Assembly (NCBI RefSeq): GCF_027922045.1 | Contig: NZ_BSEX01000003.1 | Location: 187,850-251,849 of the forward strand | Length of the DNA stretch: 64,000 nucleotides | Direction of reading: 5' to 3' | Source of the DNA: Microbacterium terregens | GTDB taxonomy: Bacteria; Pseudomonadota; Alphaproteobacteria; Sphingomonadales; Sphingomonadaceae | In this document: positions 26,215 through 34,510 of the stretch, one piece after another | Layout of the letters: every line of letters begins with the position of its first letter | Numbering within the stretch: position 1 is the first letter of the stretch | Translations under genes and position numbers: made by a program | The notes under the pieces: model-generated | Seen by the model: only the letters and a program-made list of their open reading frames with translations | Database searches by the model: none | What the model was told of the DNA's origin: nothing

Positions 26215-27636
26215 TCAGGCGGCGGCGACCGGCTTCGGTTCGCGCGCGTCGCTGTGGCGACGGCCATAGGCGAAGTAGATCACAAGGCCGATGACGTTCC
26301 ACAGCGCGAAGCGAGTGATGGTGGAGCTCGGCAGGCTGATGAACAGATAGATGCAGCCGAGGATCGCGAGCGTGCCGACCACATAGGGTGCCGGGCAGCG
26401 GAACAGCCGCGGCAGCTCCGGAAAGCGGCGGCGCAGGATCATCAGGCAGGCGCCCACCGCGATGAAGGCGACCAGCGTGCCGGCGTTGGCGAGCTCGGCG
26501 ATCTCGTCGAGGCGGAAGAAGCCGGCGACCGCCGCGACCGAGACGCCCGTCACCAGCGTGATCAACGTCGGAGCGCCGGTGCGCGGGCTGACCTTGGCGA
26601 GGCCGCGGGGCAGCAGGCCGTCGCGCGCCATCACGAAGAAGATGCGGCTCTGGCCGTACATCATCACCAGGATCACCGAGGGCAGCGCGACGACCGCTGC
26701 CAGCGCGATCAGGTGTGCGGCAACCGGTTGTTGGAGCGAGCGCAGCACCAGCGCCAGCGGCTCGGGCGAGTTGGCGAGGGCGGTGTAGGGCAGCGCGCCG
26801 ACGGCTGCGACCGCGACCGCCATGTAGATGATCGTGCACACCAGCATCGATCCAACGATGCCGATGGTGAGGTCGCGGCCCGGGTTCTTGGCTTCCTCGG
26901 CCGAGGTCGCCACCGCGTCGAAGCCATAGAAGGCGAAGAACACGATTGCGGCCGCCGCCATGACGCCACGCTTCTCGCCCATCACCTCGGTGCTGCCGAA
27001 GCCATAGGGCATGAACGGCTGGAGGTTGTCGGCCTGGAAGGCCGGCAGCGCAAAGGCGACGAACACGCTGAGCGCCACCAGCTTGATGATGACGAGGATG
27101 ATGTTGAGGGTCGCGCTCTCGCGCGTGCCGGCGATCAGCATGCCCATGACGGACAGCGCGACCAGCACGGCCGGCAGGTTGATGATGCCGCCATCATGCG
27201 GCCCCACCAGCAGCGCCTGCGGCAGGGTCACGCCCGCCGCCTGGATCCAGCCGACGAGATAGCCGGACCAGCCGACCGCGACGGTCGAGCAGGCGAGCGA
27301 ATATTCGAGGATCAGGCTCCAGCCGACGATCCAGGCGATCCCCTCGCCCATCGCGGTGTAGCTGAAGGTATAGGCGCTACCTGCGGCCGGGATCAGCGTC
27401 GCCATCTCGGCATAGGCGAGTGCCGCGCAGGCGCAGACCGCCCCGGCGATGGCGAAGGCGAGGATGACGGCCGGCCCGGCACGTTCCGCGCCGACGCCGG
27501 TGAGTGTGTAGATGCCGGTGCCGACGATGGCGCCGACCCCCAGCGCGATCAGGTGCGGCCAGCTCAGCGTCTTGGCGAGCCGGTGTCCCTCCTGTTGACT
27601 GCCCATCGTGTGGATCGATTTACGCGGCCCGAACAT
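26215..27636 (-). CDS. APC-superfamily amino acid permease
   Basis: This 473-residue transporter has about 12 membrane helices and the APC signatures ALGVGAIVGTGIYTLTG (about 31-47, substrate-binding helix 1) and FFAFYGFDAVATSAEEAKNPGRD in part (GFDAVATSAEEAKNP). It resembles YfnA or cationic amino acid transporter-type permeases. It is the outermost gene of the minus-strand block with the GntR regulator, epimerase and deaminase, so import of hydroxyproline or proline is the natural inference. The ATG at 27636 has a strong ribosome site (GGGGGGAG); an in-frame ATG at 27606 is possible. Confidence 0.85.
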   Translation of the reverse strand: MFGPRKSIHTMGSQQEGHRLAKTLSWPHLIALGVGAIVGTGIYTLTGVGAERAGPAVILAFAIAGAVCACAALAYAEMATLIPAAGSAYTFSYTAMGEGIAWIVGWSLILEYSLACSTVAVGWSGYLVGWIQAAGVTLPQALLVGPHDGGIINLPAVLVALSVMGMLIAGTRESATLNIILVIIKLVALSVFVAFALPAFQADNLQPFMPYGFGSTEVMGEKRGVMAAAAIVFFAFYGFDAVATSAEEAKNPGRDLTIGIVGSMLVCTIIYMAVAVAAVGALPYTALANSPEPLALVLRSLQQPVAAHLIALAAVVALPSVILVMMYGQSRIFFVMARDGLLPRGLAKVSPRTGAPTLITLVTGVSVAAVAGFFRLDEIAELANAGTLVAFIAVGACLMILRRRFPELPRLFRCPAPYVVGTLAILGCIYLFISLPSSTITRFALWNVIGLVIYFAYGRRHSDAREPKPVAAA

Positions 27637-27661
27637 CGGCTCTCCCCCCTGGTTTTTCGTC

Positions 27662-28318
27662 TTAGCCGGACAATTCCGAGCCGAATTCGGCGCGAAGATC
27701 GTCCAGCGTTGCCTGAATGTGTGCGCTCAGCAGCCGTTCCACCGTAGGCCCATCGCCGGCGAGCCACGCATCGAGCAGGTCGCGATGCTCCAGGTGCGCG
27801 CGATCCTCGCGTCCGGCGGGCTGGAGGTGGGCGATGACATAGCGTTCGGACAGCACCGTCAGCCGCTCGACCAGCTGGGTGGTGAGCAACCGCCCGCTCG
27901 GCCGCACCAGCGCGGTGTGGAAGCTGCGGTTGCAGCTGGCGACGCTGGCGAGATTGTTGCTGGCGGCGCTGTCGAGCGCCTCGAACGCTGCGATGGTGGC
28001 CGCACGGTCTGCGTCATCGGCGCGTTCCGCCGCACGGGCAGCGGCTGGCGGCTCCAGCACCAGCCGCAGCTCGAAGATTTCCTCCGCCTCCGCGGCCGAC
28101 ATGGGACGCACGAAATAGCCGCGGTTCGCCTGGCTGGTGAGCAGCCCTTCCTGCTCCAGCCGCGCCAGCGCCTCACGCAGGGGAATTTTGCTCACCCCCA
28201 GTTCGTTGGCGAGCGCATCCTGACGGATCGGCACCTCCCGCGGAAGGACGCCGGTGATGATCCGCTCGCGGATGATTTCGAATACCTGTTCAGAGAGCGT
28301 GCGGACGACGATGCTCAT
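27662..28318 (-). CDS. GntR-family (FCD) transcriptional regulator
   Basis: The 218-residue protein has an N-terminal winged helix (about 8-72, RQDALANELGVSKIPLREALARLEQEGLL in part GVSKIPLREALARLEQEG) and a C-terminal FCD ligand domain with likely metal histidines (CNRSFHTAL, EHRDLLDAWL, LLSAHIQ). FCD regulators usually repress catabolic genes and respond to the substrate or an intermediate. The ATG at 28318 has a good Shine-Dalgarno (GGAGGT). It lies inside the hydroxyproline-type operon, which makes it the best candidate to bind the ATACNNTATACGAT motif at 30335-30348 and near 51.7 kb. Confidence 0.88.
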   Translation of the reverse strand: MSIVVRTLSEQVFEIIRERIITGVLPREVPIRQDALANELGVSKIPLREALARLEQEGLLTSQANRGYFVRPMSAAEAEEIFELRLVLEPPAAARAAERADDADRAATIAAFEALDSAASNNLASVASCNRSFHTALVRPSGRLLTTQLVERLTVLSERYVIAHLQPAGREDRAHLEHRDLLDAWLAGDGPTVERLLSAHIQATLDDLRAEFGSELSG

Positions 28319-28379
28319 CTGCGAAAAACCTCCGGAGGGCCGCGACGGACCCGCCGACAATCGACTTCGGCCGCCAGGG

Positions 28380-29378
28380 TCACTTGACCTGGAAACCCTT
28401 CCAGAAAGGATCGGCGCGATCAATCCAGATCGTGTTGAAGCCGGTGGCGACCGCCGATCCCTCGATCGATGGGATGATCGCCGGCTGGTCGCCGATCGCA
28501 GTCTCCGCCTCCACCCGGCCGATGAAGCGGCTGCCGATATAGCTTTCGTGGACGAAACGCTCGCCGGTTTTCAGCTGCCCCTTGGAGGCGAGGTGCGCGA
28601 GGCGCGCCGAGGTACCGGTGCCGCACGGGCTGCGGTCGATCGCGCGGTCGCCGTAGAAGACGGCGTTGCGGCCGTCGGCGCCGTCGCCGCGCGGCTTGTC
28701 GGCCCACAGGATATGGCTGACGCCGCGGATGGTGGGATCGAGCGGGTGGACCGGCTCGAACTTCTCGCGGATCGCCTCGCGCAGGCGGGCGCTCAATTCG
28801 ACCAGCCGCGAGGCACCGAGATCGTCGAGGCCGGTATAGGCCCCCTGCGGCTCGACGATGACGTAGTAGTTGCCGCCATAGGACACGTCGACGCTGAGCG
28901 GCCCCAGCCCCTCCAGATCGACCTGGATGCCGGTCGCCGCGACATAGGCGGGGACGTTGGTGATGCGCACCGCCGTCACCTTGTCGCCTTGCGTCTCGTA
29001 GGTGACTTCGATCACCCCGGCCGGCACCTCGATGCGCAGCTTGCCGGGCGTGGCGGGCTGGATGAGGCCATGCTCCAGGCCGAAGGTGACCATGCCGATG
29101 GTCCCGTGCCCGCACATCGGCAGGCAGCCGGACGTCTCGATGAACAGGATGCCGATGTCGGTGTCGGCCTGCGTCGGCGGGTAGAGGAACCCGCCCGACA
29201 TCATGTCGTGCCCGCGCGGTTCAAAGCACAGGCCCGTGCGGATCCAGTCGAAGCGGGCCAGGAAATCCTGGCGCCGCTCCGACATGGATGCCCCCTTCAA
29301 GAGCGGCGCGCCGCCCGCGACCAGGCGGACCGGATTGCCGGCGGTGTGGCCGTCGATACAGAAGAAGGTGTGCCGCAT
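28380..29378 (-). CDS. 4-hydroxyproline 2-epimerase (proline racemase family)
   Basis: The enzyme is expected to convert trans-4-hydroxy-L-proline to cis-4-hydroxy-D-proline, the first step of bacterial hydroxyproline catabolism. The 332-residue protein has both catalytic cysteines: Cys89 in MCGHGTIG and Cys252 in RSPCGTGTS. Two cysteines distinguish epimerases and racemases from the 3-hydroxyproline dehydratases, where the first is Cys and the second is Thr or Ser. The neighbours (DapA-like deaminase, FAD dehydrogenase, permease, GntR) match known hydroxyproline operons, which favours epimerase over proline racemase. The next gene upstream ends 12 bp away. Confidence 0.88.
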   Translation of the reverse strand: MRHTFFCIDGHTAGNPVRLVAGGAPLLKGASMSERRQDFLARFDWIRTGLCFEPRGHDMMSGGFLYPPTQADTDIGILFIETSGCLPMCGHGTIGMVTFGLEHGLIQPATPGKLRIEVPAGVIEVTYETQGDKVTAVRITNVPAYVAATGIQVDLEGLGPLSVDVSYGGNYYVIVEPQGAYTGLDDLGASRLVELSARLREAIREKFEPVHPLDPTIRGVSHILWADKPRGDGADGRNAVFYGDRAIDRSPCGTGTSARLAHLASKGQLKTGERFVHESYIGSRFIGRVEAETAIGDQPAIIPSIEGSAVATGFNTIWIDRADPFWKGFQVK

Positions 29379-29390
29379 GGGTGTCTCGTG

Positions 29391-30305
29391 TCAGGCTGCC
29401 TTGGCGATGTCGAGGGTCGGGCGGGTCGCCGCCGCCTTTTCCACCATGGCGATCACCGCTGCACGGCGTTCGCCGGTCAGCACCTGGCGGGGCGGAAGCA
29501 CGCGCTCCGAACCCCGGCCCATCACCTGCTCGGCGAGCTTGATGGTCTGCACCAGGTCATGCTCGGCATCGAGGTGGAGGAGCGGCATGAACCAGCGGTA
29601 GATCTCCAACGCCTTCGCATGGTCGCCGCGTTCGAACGCGCGCACCAGCTCCACCGACTCGCGCGGGAAGGCGTTGGTGAGGCCCGAGACCCAGCCCTTG
29701 GCGCCCAGGAACAGGCCCTCCAGCGCCACGTCGTCGAGGCCCGCGAACAACACGAAGCGGTCGCCGAACTCGTTGCGGAAATCGGTGAAGCGGCGGGTGT
29801 CGGGCGCCGACTCCTTGACCGCGACGATGTTCTTCACGTCGTCGAGCGCCGCCAGCACGCCGCGGTCGATCACGGTGCGATAGGCCGGCGGGTTGTTGTA
29901 GAGCATGATCGGCAGGCTCACCGCCTCCGCCACGCCGCGGAAGTGCGCGACCAGTTCCTCGGCCTTGGGCACATAGACCATCGGCGGGAGCAGCATCAGG
30001 CCATCAGCGCCGATCTTTTCGGCCGCCTGGGCATAGCGGGTGGCGCGGCGCTGATCATATTCGGAAACGCCGGTGAGCACGGGCACGCGGCCGGCGACCA
30101 CTTCCACGATCGCGGAGAGGACCTGCTGCTTTTCCTCGAACATCAGCGAGTTGTTTTCACCCACGGTGCCGAGCGCGATCACGCCGGTCACCCCGTCGCG
30201 GATCAGGTCGTCCACCACCCGCTGGGTTTCACCCAAGTCGATCGACAGATCCTCACGGAGCTGCGTCGTCACGGCGGGGAACACGCCCTTCCATTCGACC
30301 ATCAT
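29391..30305 (-). CDS. DapA-family aldolase/deaminase, likely Pyr4H2C deaminase
   Basis: This is a DHDPS/NAL-superfamily TIM barrel of 304 residues. The Schiff-base lysine is Lys164 (VAVKES), the catalytic tyrosine Tyr136 (LYNNPPAY), and the phosphate-like loop GTVGENN replaces the GTTGE of true DapA. In hydroxyproline operons this family supplies 1-pyrroline-4-hydroxy-2-carboxylate deaminase, giving 2-oxoglutarate semialdehyde; that function is inferred from context. Start choice: ATG at 30305 (MMVEWKG) sits well behind AGAAGAGA; ATG at 30302 or 30314 are alternatives. It is the first gene of the minus-strand operon and faces the operator at 30335. Confidence 0.85.
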   Translation of the reverse strand: MMVEWKGVFPAVTTQLREDLSIDLGETQRVVDDLIRDGVTGVIALGTVGENNSLMFEEKQQVLSAIVEVVAGRVPVLTGVSEYDQRRATRYAQAAEKIGADGLMLLPPMVYVPKAEELVAHFRGVAEAVSLPIMLYNNPPAYRTVIDRGVLAALDDVKNIVAVKESAPDTRRFTDFRNEFGDRFVLFAGLDDVALEGLFLGAKGWVSGLTNAFPRESVELVRAFERGDHAKALEIYRWFMPLLHLDAEHDLVQTIKLAEQVMGRGSERVLPPRQVLTGERRAAVIAMVEKAAATRPTLDIAKAA

Positions 30306-30334
30306 CGGAACCATTCTCTTCTCGTTGCGGACAT

Positions 30335-30348
30335 ATACCGTATACGAT
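30335..30348. promoter_or_regulatory. Operator motif ATACNNTATACGAT in the divergent hydroxyproline promoter
   Basis: The sequence ATACCGTATACGAT includes the palindrome CGTATACG. It lies in the 75-bp gap between the divergent starts at 30305 and 30381. For the minus operon it overlaps a possible -10 (TATACG, 30339-30344) placed 17 bp from TTGCGG (30362-30367). The same motif recurs at 51705-51718 and 51772-51785. A FCD-type GntR protein is the likely binder (inference). Confidence 0.7.
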
Positions 30349-30380
30349 AGGGATTGCTGTGCCGCAACAGGAGAACGGGC

Positions 30381-31598
30381 GTGGGTGCGACAAATGTGGT
30401 CGGGGGGGGCGTTGTCGGGCTGGCGAGCGCATTGGCGCTGGCGCGTGCCGGCCATTCCGTGACGCTGCTGGAACCGGACTCCGCGCGCACGGCCGCCTCC
30501 TGGGGAAATGCCGGCCACATCGCGACGGAGCAGGTGGCGCCGCTCGCCTCGCCGGCTGCCATCCGATCCGCGCCGCGGCGGCTGTTCGTGCGCGGCGGGG
30601 CGCTCGACCTGCCGCTCGGTCAGCTCGCGAACTGGCTGCCGTTCGCGCTGCGGCTGGTCGGCCGGTCGACCCCGAGCCGCTTTGCCGCGGGCAGCGCCGC
30701 GCTCGGCAGCCTGTTGCGGGAGGCGATGCCCGCCTGGGAGCGGCTGGCGGCGACGATCGACGCCCCCGAGCTGCTGACGCAGGACGGACATCTGGTGCTG
30801 TGGGAATCGCCGGAGACCGCACGCGCCGGACGCGCCGCCTGGACGGCGGCCGATACCGGCACGGCGACGTTCCGCGATGCCGACGCTGCCGAGCTCGACG
30901 CAATCGCCAGCGTGACCCAGGCTCCGGTGGCAGGTGCCATTCGCTTTGCCGGCAGCGGGCAGATCCGCGATCTCTCGGTGCTGGCAGGCGCGCTGGAGGA
31001 AGCGTTCCTTCGTGCAGGAGGCCGCATCGTCCGCGCCCGCGCGCAGCTGCGCATCATCGACGGGGTGGCGCTGGTCCCCGGGCATCCGGCCGAACTGGTG
31101 CTGGTGGCGGCCGGCATCGGCTCGCGCGCGCTGATGGAGGCAACCGGCCACGCCGCCCCGATGATCGCCGAGCGCGGCTATCACATCCGTGCCGCCGCCG
31201 ATCGCTGGCCGGCGGACCTGCCGCCGCTGGTGTTCGAGGACCGGTCGATGATCGTCACCCGCTATGGCGATCGCGTGCAGGCCGCGAGCTTCGTCGAGCT
31301 GAGCAGCCCCGACGCGCCGCCCGATCCGCGCAAGTGGGAGCGGCTGGAAGCGCACGTCCGTGCCCTCGGCCTCCCCATCACGGGCCCGTTCCGCCGATGG
31401 ATGGGATCGCGCCCCACCCTTCCCGACTATCTGCCCGCGATCGGCCGCTCGCCTCGCGCGAACAACCTGCTCTATGCATTCGGCCACCAGCATCTGGGGC
31501 TGACGCTGGCGCCGATCACGGCCGAGCTCGTCGCGGCCCTGGTCGCAGGCGAGCGGCCGCCGGTCGACCTGGCGCCCTTCGATCTCGCACGGTTTTGA
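30381..31598 (+). CDS. FAD-dependent D-amino acid dehydrogenase (likely D-hydroxyproline)
   Basis: This is a DAAO/DadA-family flavoprotein of 405 residues. It opens with the dinucleotide motif VVGGGVVGLASALALARAG (GGGVVG) and Glu at LLEPD, then GNAGHIATEQVAPLASP in the DadA-like position. It ends with the FAD motif GHQHLGLTLAPITAELVA in part (GHQHLGLTLAP). In this context it should oxidise cis-4-hydroxy-D-proline to 1-pyrroline-4-hydroxy-2-carboxylate at the membrane or cytoplasm. The GTG at 30381 is chosen because AGGAGA lies 6 bp before it and the Rossmann motif starts right after; a TTG at 30354 would add nine odd residues. It is divergent from the deaminase and leads the M24 peptidase. 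Confidence 0.85.
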   Translation: MGATNVVGGGVVGLASALALARAGHSVTLLEPDSARTAASWGNAGHIATEQVAPLASPAAIRSAPRRLFVRGGALDLPLGQLANWLPFALRLVGRSTPSRFAAGSAALGSLLREAMPAWERLAATIDAPELLTQDGHLVLWESPETARAGRAAWTAADTGTATFRDADAAELDAIASVTQAPVAGAIRFAGSGQIRDLSVLAGALEEAFLRAGGRIVRARAQLRIIDGVALVPGHPAELVLVAAGIGSRALMEATGHAAPMIAERGYHIRAAADRWPADLPPLVFEDRSMIVTRYGDRVQAASFVELSSPDAPPDPRKWERLEAHVRALGLPITGPFRRWMGSRPTLPDYLPAIGRSPRANNLLYAFGHQHLGLTLAPITAELVAALVAGERPPVDLAPFDLARF

Positions 31599-31614
31599 AC
31601 AAGGAAGAACAGGC

Positions 31615-32811
31615 ATGACCATCGGCGGATCGAGCGCAGAGGCCGAACTCGCGGCCATCACCCCTTGGGCGGACCGCGCCGCTCCCATCGGTGCGGCAGA
31701 GCGGCAGGCGCGGCTCGAGCGTGCCCGCACGCTGGCGGACGCGGGCGGTGCGGACGGGCTGCTGCTCAACGTCGGGGCGACGCTGCGCTATTTCGCGGGC
31801 GTGCCGTGGGGCCCGAGCGAGCGGCTGGTGGCGATGCTGCTGCCCGTGCGCGGCCGGCCGGTGCTGCTGTGCCCGGCGTTTGAACTGGGCACGCTCGAAG
31901 CCGACCTTGCGATCGATGCCGACATCCGCCTGTGGCAGGAGGACGAGGATCCGATCACGCTGCTTGCCGACACGCTGGCGGCGACCGGAGTCGCGAAGCT
32001 TGCCGTCGACCCGCTGTTCCCCTTCCAATGGGCCGAGCGGCTTCGCGCCAAGGCGGGCAGCGTCCGGCTGCTCGATGGCGCGCCCGCGATCGACGGCTGC
32101 CGGATGGTGAAGTCCCCCGCCGAGCTGGCGCTGCTTGCCCAGGCCAAGGCGATGACGCTGGAGGTGCATCGCCGCACCGCGCGCATCCTGCGCCCGGGCA
32201 TCGCCGCGAGCGAGGTCGTGCGCTTCATCGACGCCGCGCATCGCGCGATCGGGGCTGCGGGCTCGAGCTTCTGCATCGTCCAGTTCGGCCGCGCGACGGC
32301 GTTCCCGCACGGGCTGCCGGGCGAACAATATCTGCAGGAGGGCGAGCTGGTGCTGGTCGACACCGGCTGCCTGGTCGAGGGCTATCACTCGGACATCACG
32401 CGTACCTATGCGTTCGGGGCGGTTCCGGACGAGGTGCGCAGCATCTGGTCGCTGGAAAAGGAAGCACAGCAGGCGGCGTTCGACGCGGTGGTGCCGGGCG
32501 CACCCTGCGAGAGTGTCGATGCGGCGGCGCGGCGCGTGCTGGAGGCGGCGGGGCTCGGGCCCGACTATCGCCTTCCGGGGCTACCCCACCGCACCGGGCA
32601 TGGCATCGGCCTGTCGATCCATGAGGCGGCCTATCTGGTGCGCGGCGACAGGACGCCGCTTGCGCCCGGCATGTGCTTTTCCAACGAGCCAATGATCGTC
32701 GTGCCGGATCGCTTCGGCGTGCGGCTGGAGGATCATTTCCACGTCACCGAAACGGGTGCGGCGTGGTTCACCCAACCGCAGCATGCGATTGACCAGCCGT
32801 TCGCGGAATAA
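31615..32811 (+). CDS. M24-family Xaa-Pro peptidase
   Basis: This metallopeptidase (pita-bread fold, two metal ions) is expected to cut at peptide bonds next to proline or hydroxyproline. The 398-residue protein has a creatinase-like N-terminal domain (about 1-165) and a catalytic domain with the five metal ligands in place: LVDTGC, HSDITRTY, GHGIGLSIHE, SNEPMIV, RLEDHFHV. No signal peptide is seen, so it is cytoplasmic. It follows the FAD dehydrogenase by 16 bp. A prolidase-type gene inside a hydroxyproline module suggests that the substrate arrives as peptides. Confidence 0.87.
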   Translation: MTIGGSSAEAELAAITPWADRAAPIGAAERQARLERARTLADAGGADGLLLNVGATLRYFAGVPWGPSERLVAMLLPVRGRPVLLCPAFELGTLEADLAIDADIRLWQEDEDPITLLADTLAATGVAKLAVDPLFPFQWAERLRAKAGSVRLLDGAPAIDGCRMVKSPAELALLAQAKAMTLEVHRRTARILRPGIAASEVVRFIDAAHRAIGAAGSSFCIVQFGRATAFPHGLPGEQYLQEGELVLVDTGCLVEGYHSDITRTYAFGAVPDEVRSIWSLEKEAQQAAFDAVVPGAPCESVDAAARRVLEAAGLGPDYRLPGLPHRTGHGIGLSIHEAAYLVRGDRTPLAPGMCFSNEPMIVVPDRFGVRLEDHFHVTETGAAWFTQPQHAIDQPFAE

Positions 32812-32827
32812 TCAACGGACGTGATCA

Positions 32828-33020
32828 GTACCCCGGCGCAGGCCGGGGTCCAGTTGGGGTGCGTTCCGGGCTTTCGCGCAACACCGCCGGATAGCACCCC
32901 CGGCCTTGCGGGAGCATGTCCCCCCGACAGCTTCACCGCCAGCCGGCACTGGCGATGACGTGAGCGTCAGCGTACTTAATCCCCACCATCGCAACTGGGC
33001 CCCGGCCTTCGCCGGGGTAC
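32828..33020. repeat. Palindromic intergenic repeat, CCCCGGC-GCCGGGG family, copy 2
   Basis: Arms GTACCCCGGCGCAGGCCGGG(G)TCCAGTT starting at 32828 and ACTGGGCCCCGGCCTTCGCC... ending at 33020 are inverted copies like those at 22442-22542, but with a 139-bp spacer instead of 45 bp. The element fills the gap between the M24 gene and the convergent homoserine dehydrogenase, where it may also terminate transcription. Confidence 0.75.
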
Positions 33021-33041
33021 AGGTTGGTGCAGCGGGTGCGC

Positions 33042-34334
33042 TCAGCTTTCCAGGATGTGCATCCACATCGGCTCGCCGACGAGGCTGGGGGAGCCGCGCA
33101 GGCGTTCGAGTGAGGCGGCGACGGCGCGCTCGGGTCCCTCGTGGGTGACGATCGCTACCAGCACGCTGCCGTCGGCATTGGCGCCGCGCTGCATCAGCCG
33201 TTCGATCGACACGCCGGCGTCGCGCATCGCCGCCGCGATTTCCGCCAGCACGCCCACCTTGTCGGCGACCATCAGCCGCAGATAGGCGCGGCCGCGGCGT
33301 TCGCCAGTGGGCGCGGCGGGCTGTTCGGCGAGCGCCTCGGCCGGTTCCGCATAGGGCGGCCCGAACTCGCCACGAGCGATGTCGATCAGGTCCGCCACCA
33401 CCGCGCTCGCGGTTGGGCCATCACCGGCGCCGCGGCCTTGGAAGAACAGCCGGCCGACGAAATTGCCCTCGGCCACCACGGCATTGAGCGAGCCGGTGAC
33501 ATGCGCGAGCGGATGGTCGAGGGGGACAAGGTGCGGGTGGACGCGCTGGAACAGGCCGTTCTTGCCGGCCTCCGCCACGCCCACCAGCCGCACGCGATAG
33601 CCGAGCGTCGCCGCCTCGGCGATGTCGGCCGCGAGCACGTGGCGCACGCCGGTGATCGCGACATCCGAAAAGGCCGGGCGGGTACCGAAGGCGAAGCTCG
33701 CCAGGATCGACAGCTTGTGCGCGGCATCGACGCCATCGATGTCGAAGCTGGGGTCCGCTTCGGCAAAGCCGAGCCGCTGCGCTTCGTCCAGCACCTCGGC
33801 GAAGTCGCGGCCCTCGGCCTCCATCTTCGAGAGGATGAAATTGCAGGTGCCGTTGAGGATGCCATAGACATGGCCGATCTCGTTGGCGGCGGCCCCCTCG
33901 CGCAGCCCCTTGATGACCGGCACGCCGCCTGCGACCGCCGCCTCGAACTTCAGCGCGACGCCGCGCCCTTCCGCGGCGCGGGCGAGTTCGAGGCCATGGT
34001 GCGCGATCATCGCCTTGTTGGCGGTGACGACGCTCTTGCCGTTGGCGAGCGCCGCACGGGTGAGCGTCAGCGCGGGACCGTCCGCCCCGCCGACGAGTTC
34101 CACCACCACGTCCGCCCGCGGATCGGCCGCGAGCGAGGCGGTGTCGTCCACCCAGTCGAAGCGCGAAAGGTCGACGCCGCGATCCTTGGCACGATCCCGC
34201 GCAGACACCGCCACGATCTCGATCGGGCGACCGGCGCGGCGGGCAATCAATGCCCCGTTCGCGTCGAGCAGACGAATGACGCCCGCGCCGACCGTACCAA
34301 GTCCTGCGATCGCGACGCGTAGCGGTTCCGTCAT
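33042..34334 (-). CDS. hom: Homoserine dehydrogenase
   Basis: The enzyme reduces aspartate semialdehyde to homoserine in threonine and methionine synthesis. The 430-residue protein has a Rossmann domain (VAIAGLGTVGAGVIRLL), the substrate domain with NGTCNFILSKM and FAEADPSFDIDGVDAAHKL in part (DPSFDIDGVDAAHK), and a C-terminal ACT domain (from about 350, YLRLMVADKVGVLAEIAAAM in part) for feedback control by threonine. The ATG at 34334 is preferred (GAAGAGG before it); the open frame reaches 34364. It stands alone on the minus strand. Confidence 0.96.
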   Translation of the reverse strand: MTEPLRVAIAGLGTVGAGVIRLLDANGALIARRAGRPIEIVAVSARDRAKDRGVDLSRFDWVDDTASLAADPRADVVVELVGGADGPALTLTRAALANGKSVVTANKAMIAHHGLELARAAEGRGVALKFEAAVAGGVPVIKGLREGAAANEIGHVYGILNGTCNFILSKMEAEGRDFAEVLDEAQRLGFAEADPSFDIDGVDAAHKLSILASFAFGTRPAFSDVAITGVRHVLAADIAEAATLGYRVRLVGVAEAGKNGLFQRVHPHLVPLDHPLAHVTGSLNAVVAEGNFVGRLFFQGRGAGDGPTASAVVADLIDIARGEFGPPYAEPAEALAEQPAAPTGERRGRAYLRLMVADKVGVLAEIAAAMRDAGVSIERLMQRGANADGSVLVAIVTHEGPERAVAASLERLRGSPSLVGEPMWMHILES

Positions 34335-34475
34335 GCCTGCCTCTTCCATTTCGCCGCCGGGCACGTCCCGGCGGAGCGGCAGGCGTTAGCGGAGGGGCCG
34401 TGGTATAAACAACCCCAACACGACCAGAAGGCTTTGCAAAAGTTACCGGGCCGCTTTCGCCGCCCGGACGCGGAA

Positions 34476-34505
34476 CGCGCGCCCGTTCCGGGAAACGGGC
34501 GCGCG
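34476..34505 (-). terminator. Hairpin after the 2-oxoglutarate oxygenase gene
   Basis: Perfect 12-bp arms CGCGCGCCCGTT (34476-34487) and AACGGGCGCGCG (34494-34505), 6-nt loop, just past the stop at 34511. No U-tract. Confidence 0.65.
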
Positions 34506-34510
34506 TCGCA

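Noticed and set aside
28380..29378. Trans-3-hydroxyproline dehydratase
   Set aside because: Both catalytic cysteines are present (Cys89, Cys252); the dehydratase has only one.
29391..30305. Lysine-pathway dapA
   Set aside because: The phosphate-loop motif is GTVGE rather than the usual GTTGE, and the neighbours are hydroxyproline-type catabolic genes, not biosynthetic ones.
28254..30350. 698-codon open frame on + across the hydroxyproline operon
   Set aside because: Antisense to three well-supported genes, low-complexity composition, no start context.
34335..34475. Threonine/methionine attenuator or riboswitch upstream of hom
   Set aside because: No leader peptide with Thr/Ile runs and no recognisable riboswitch core; only a TATACC-like -10 near 34402.
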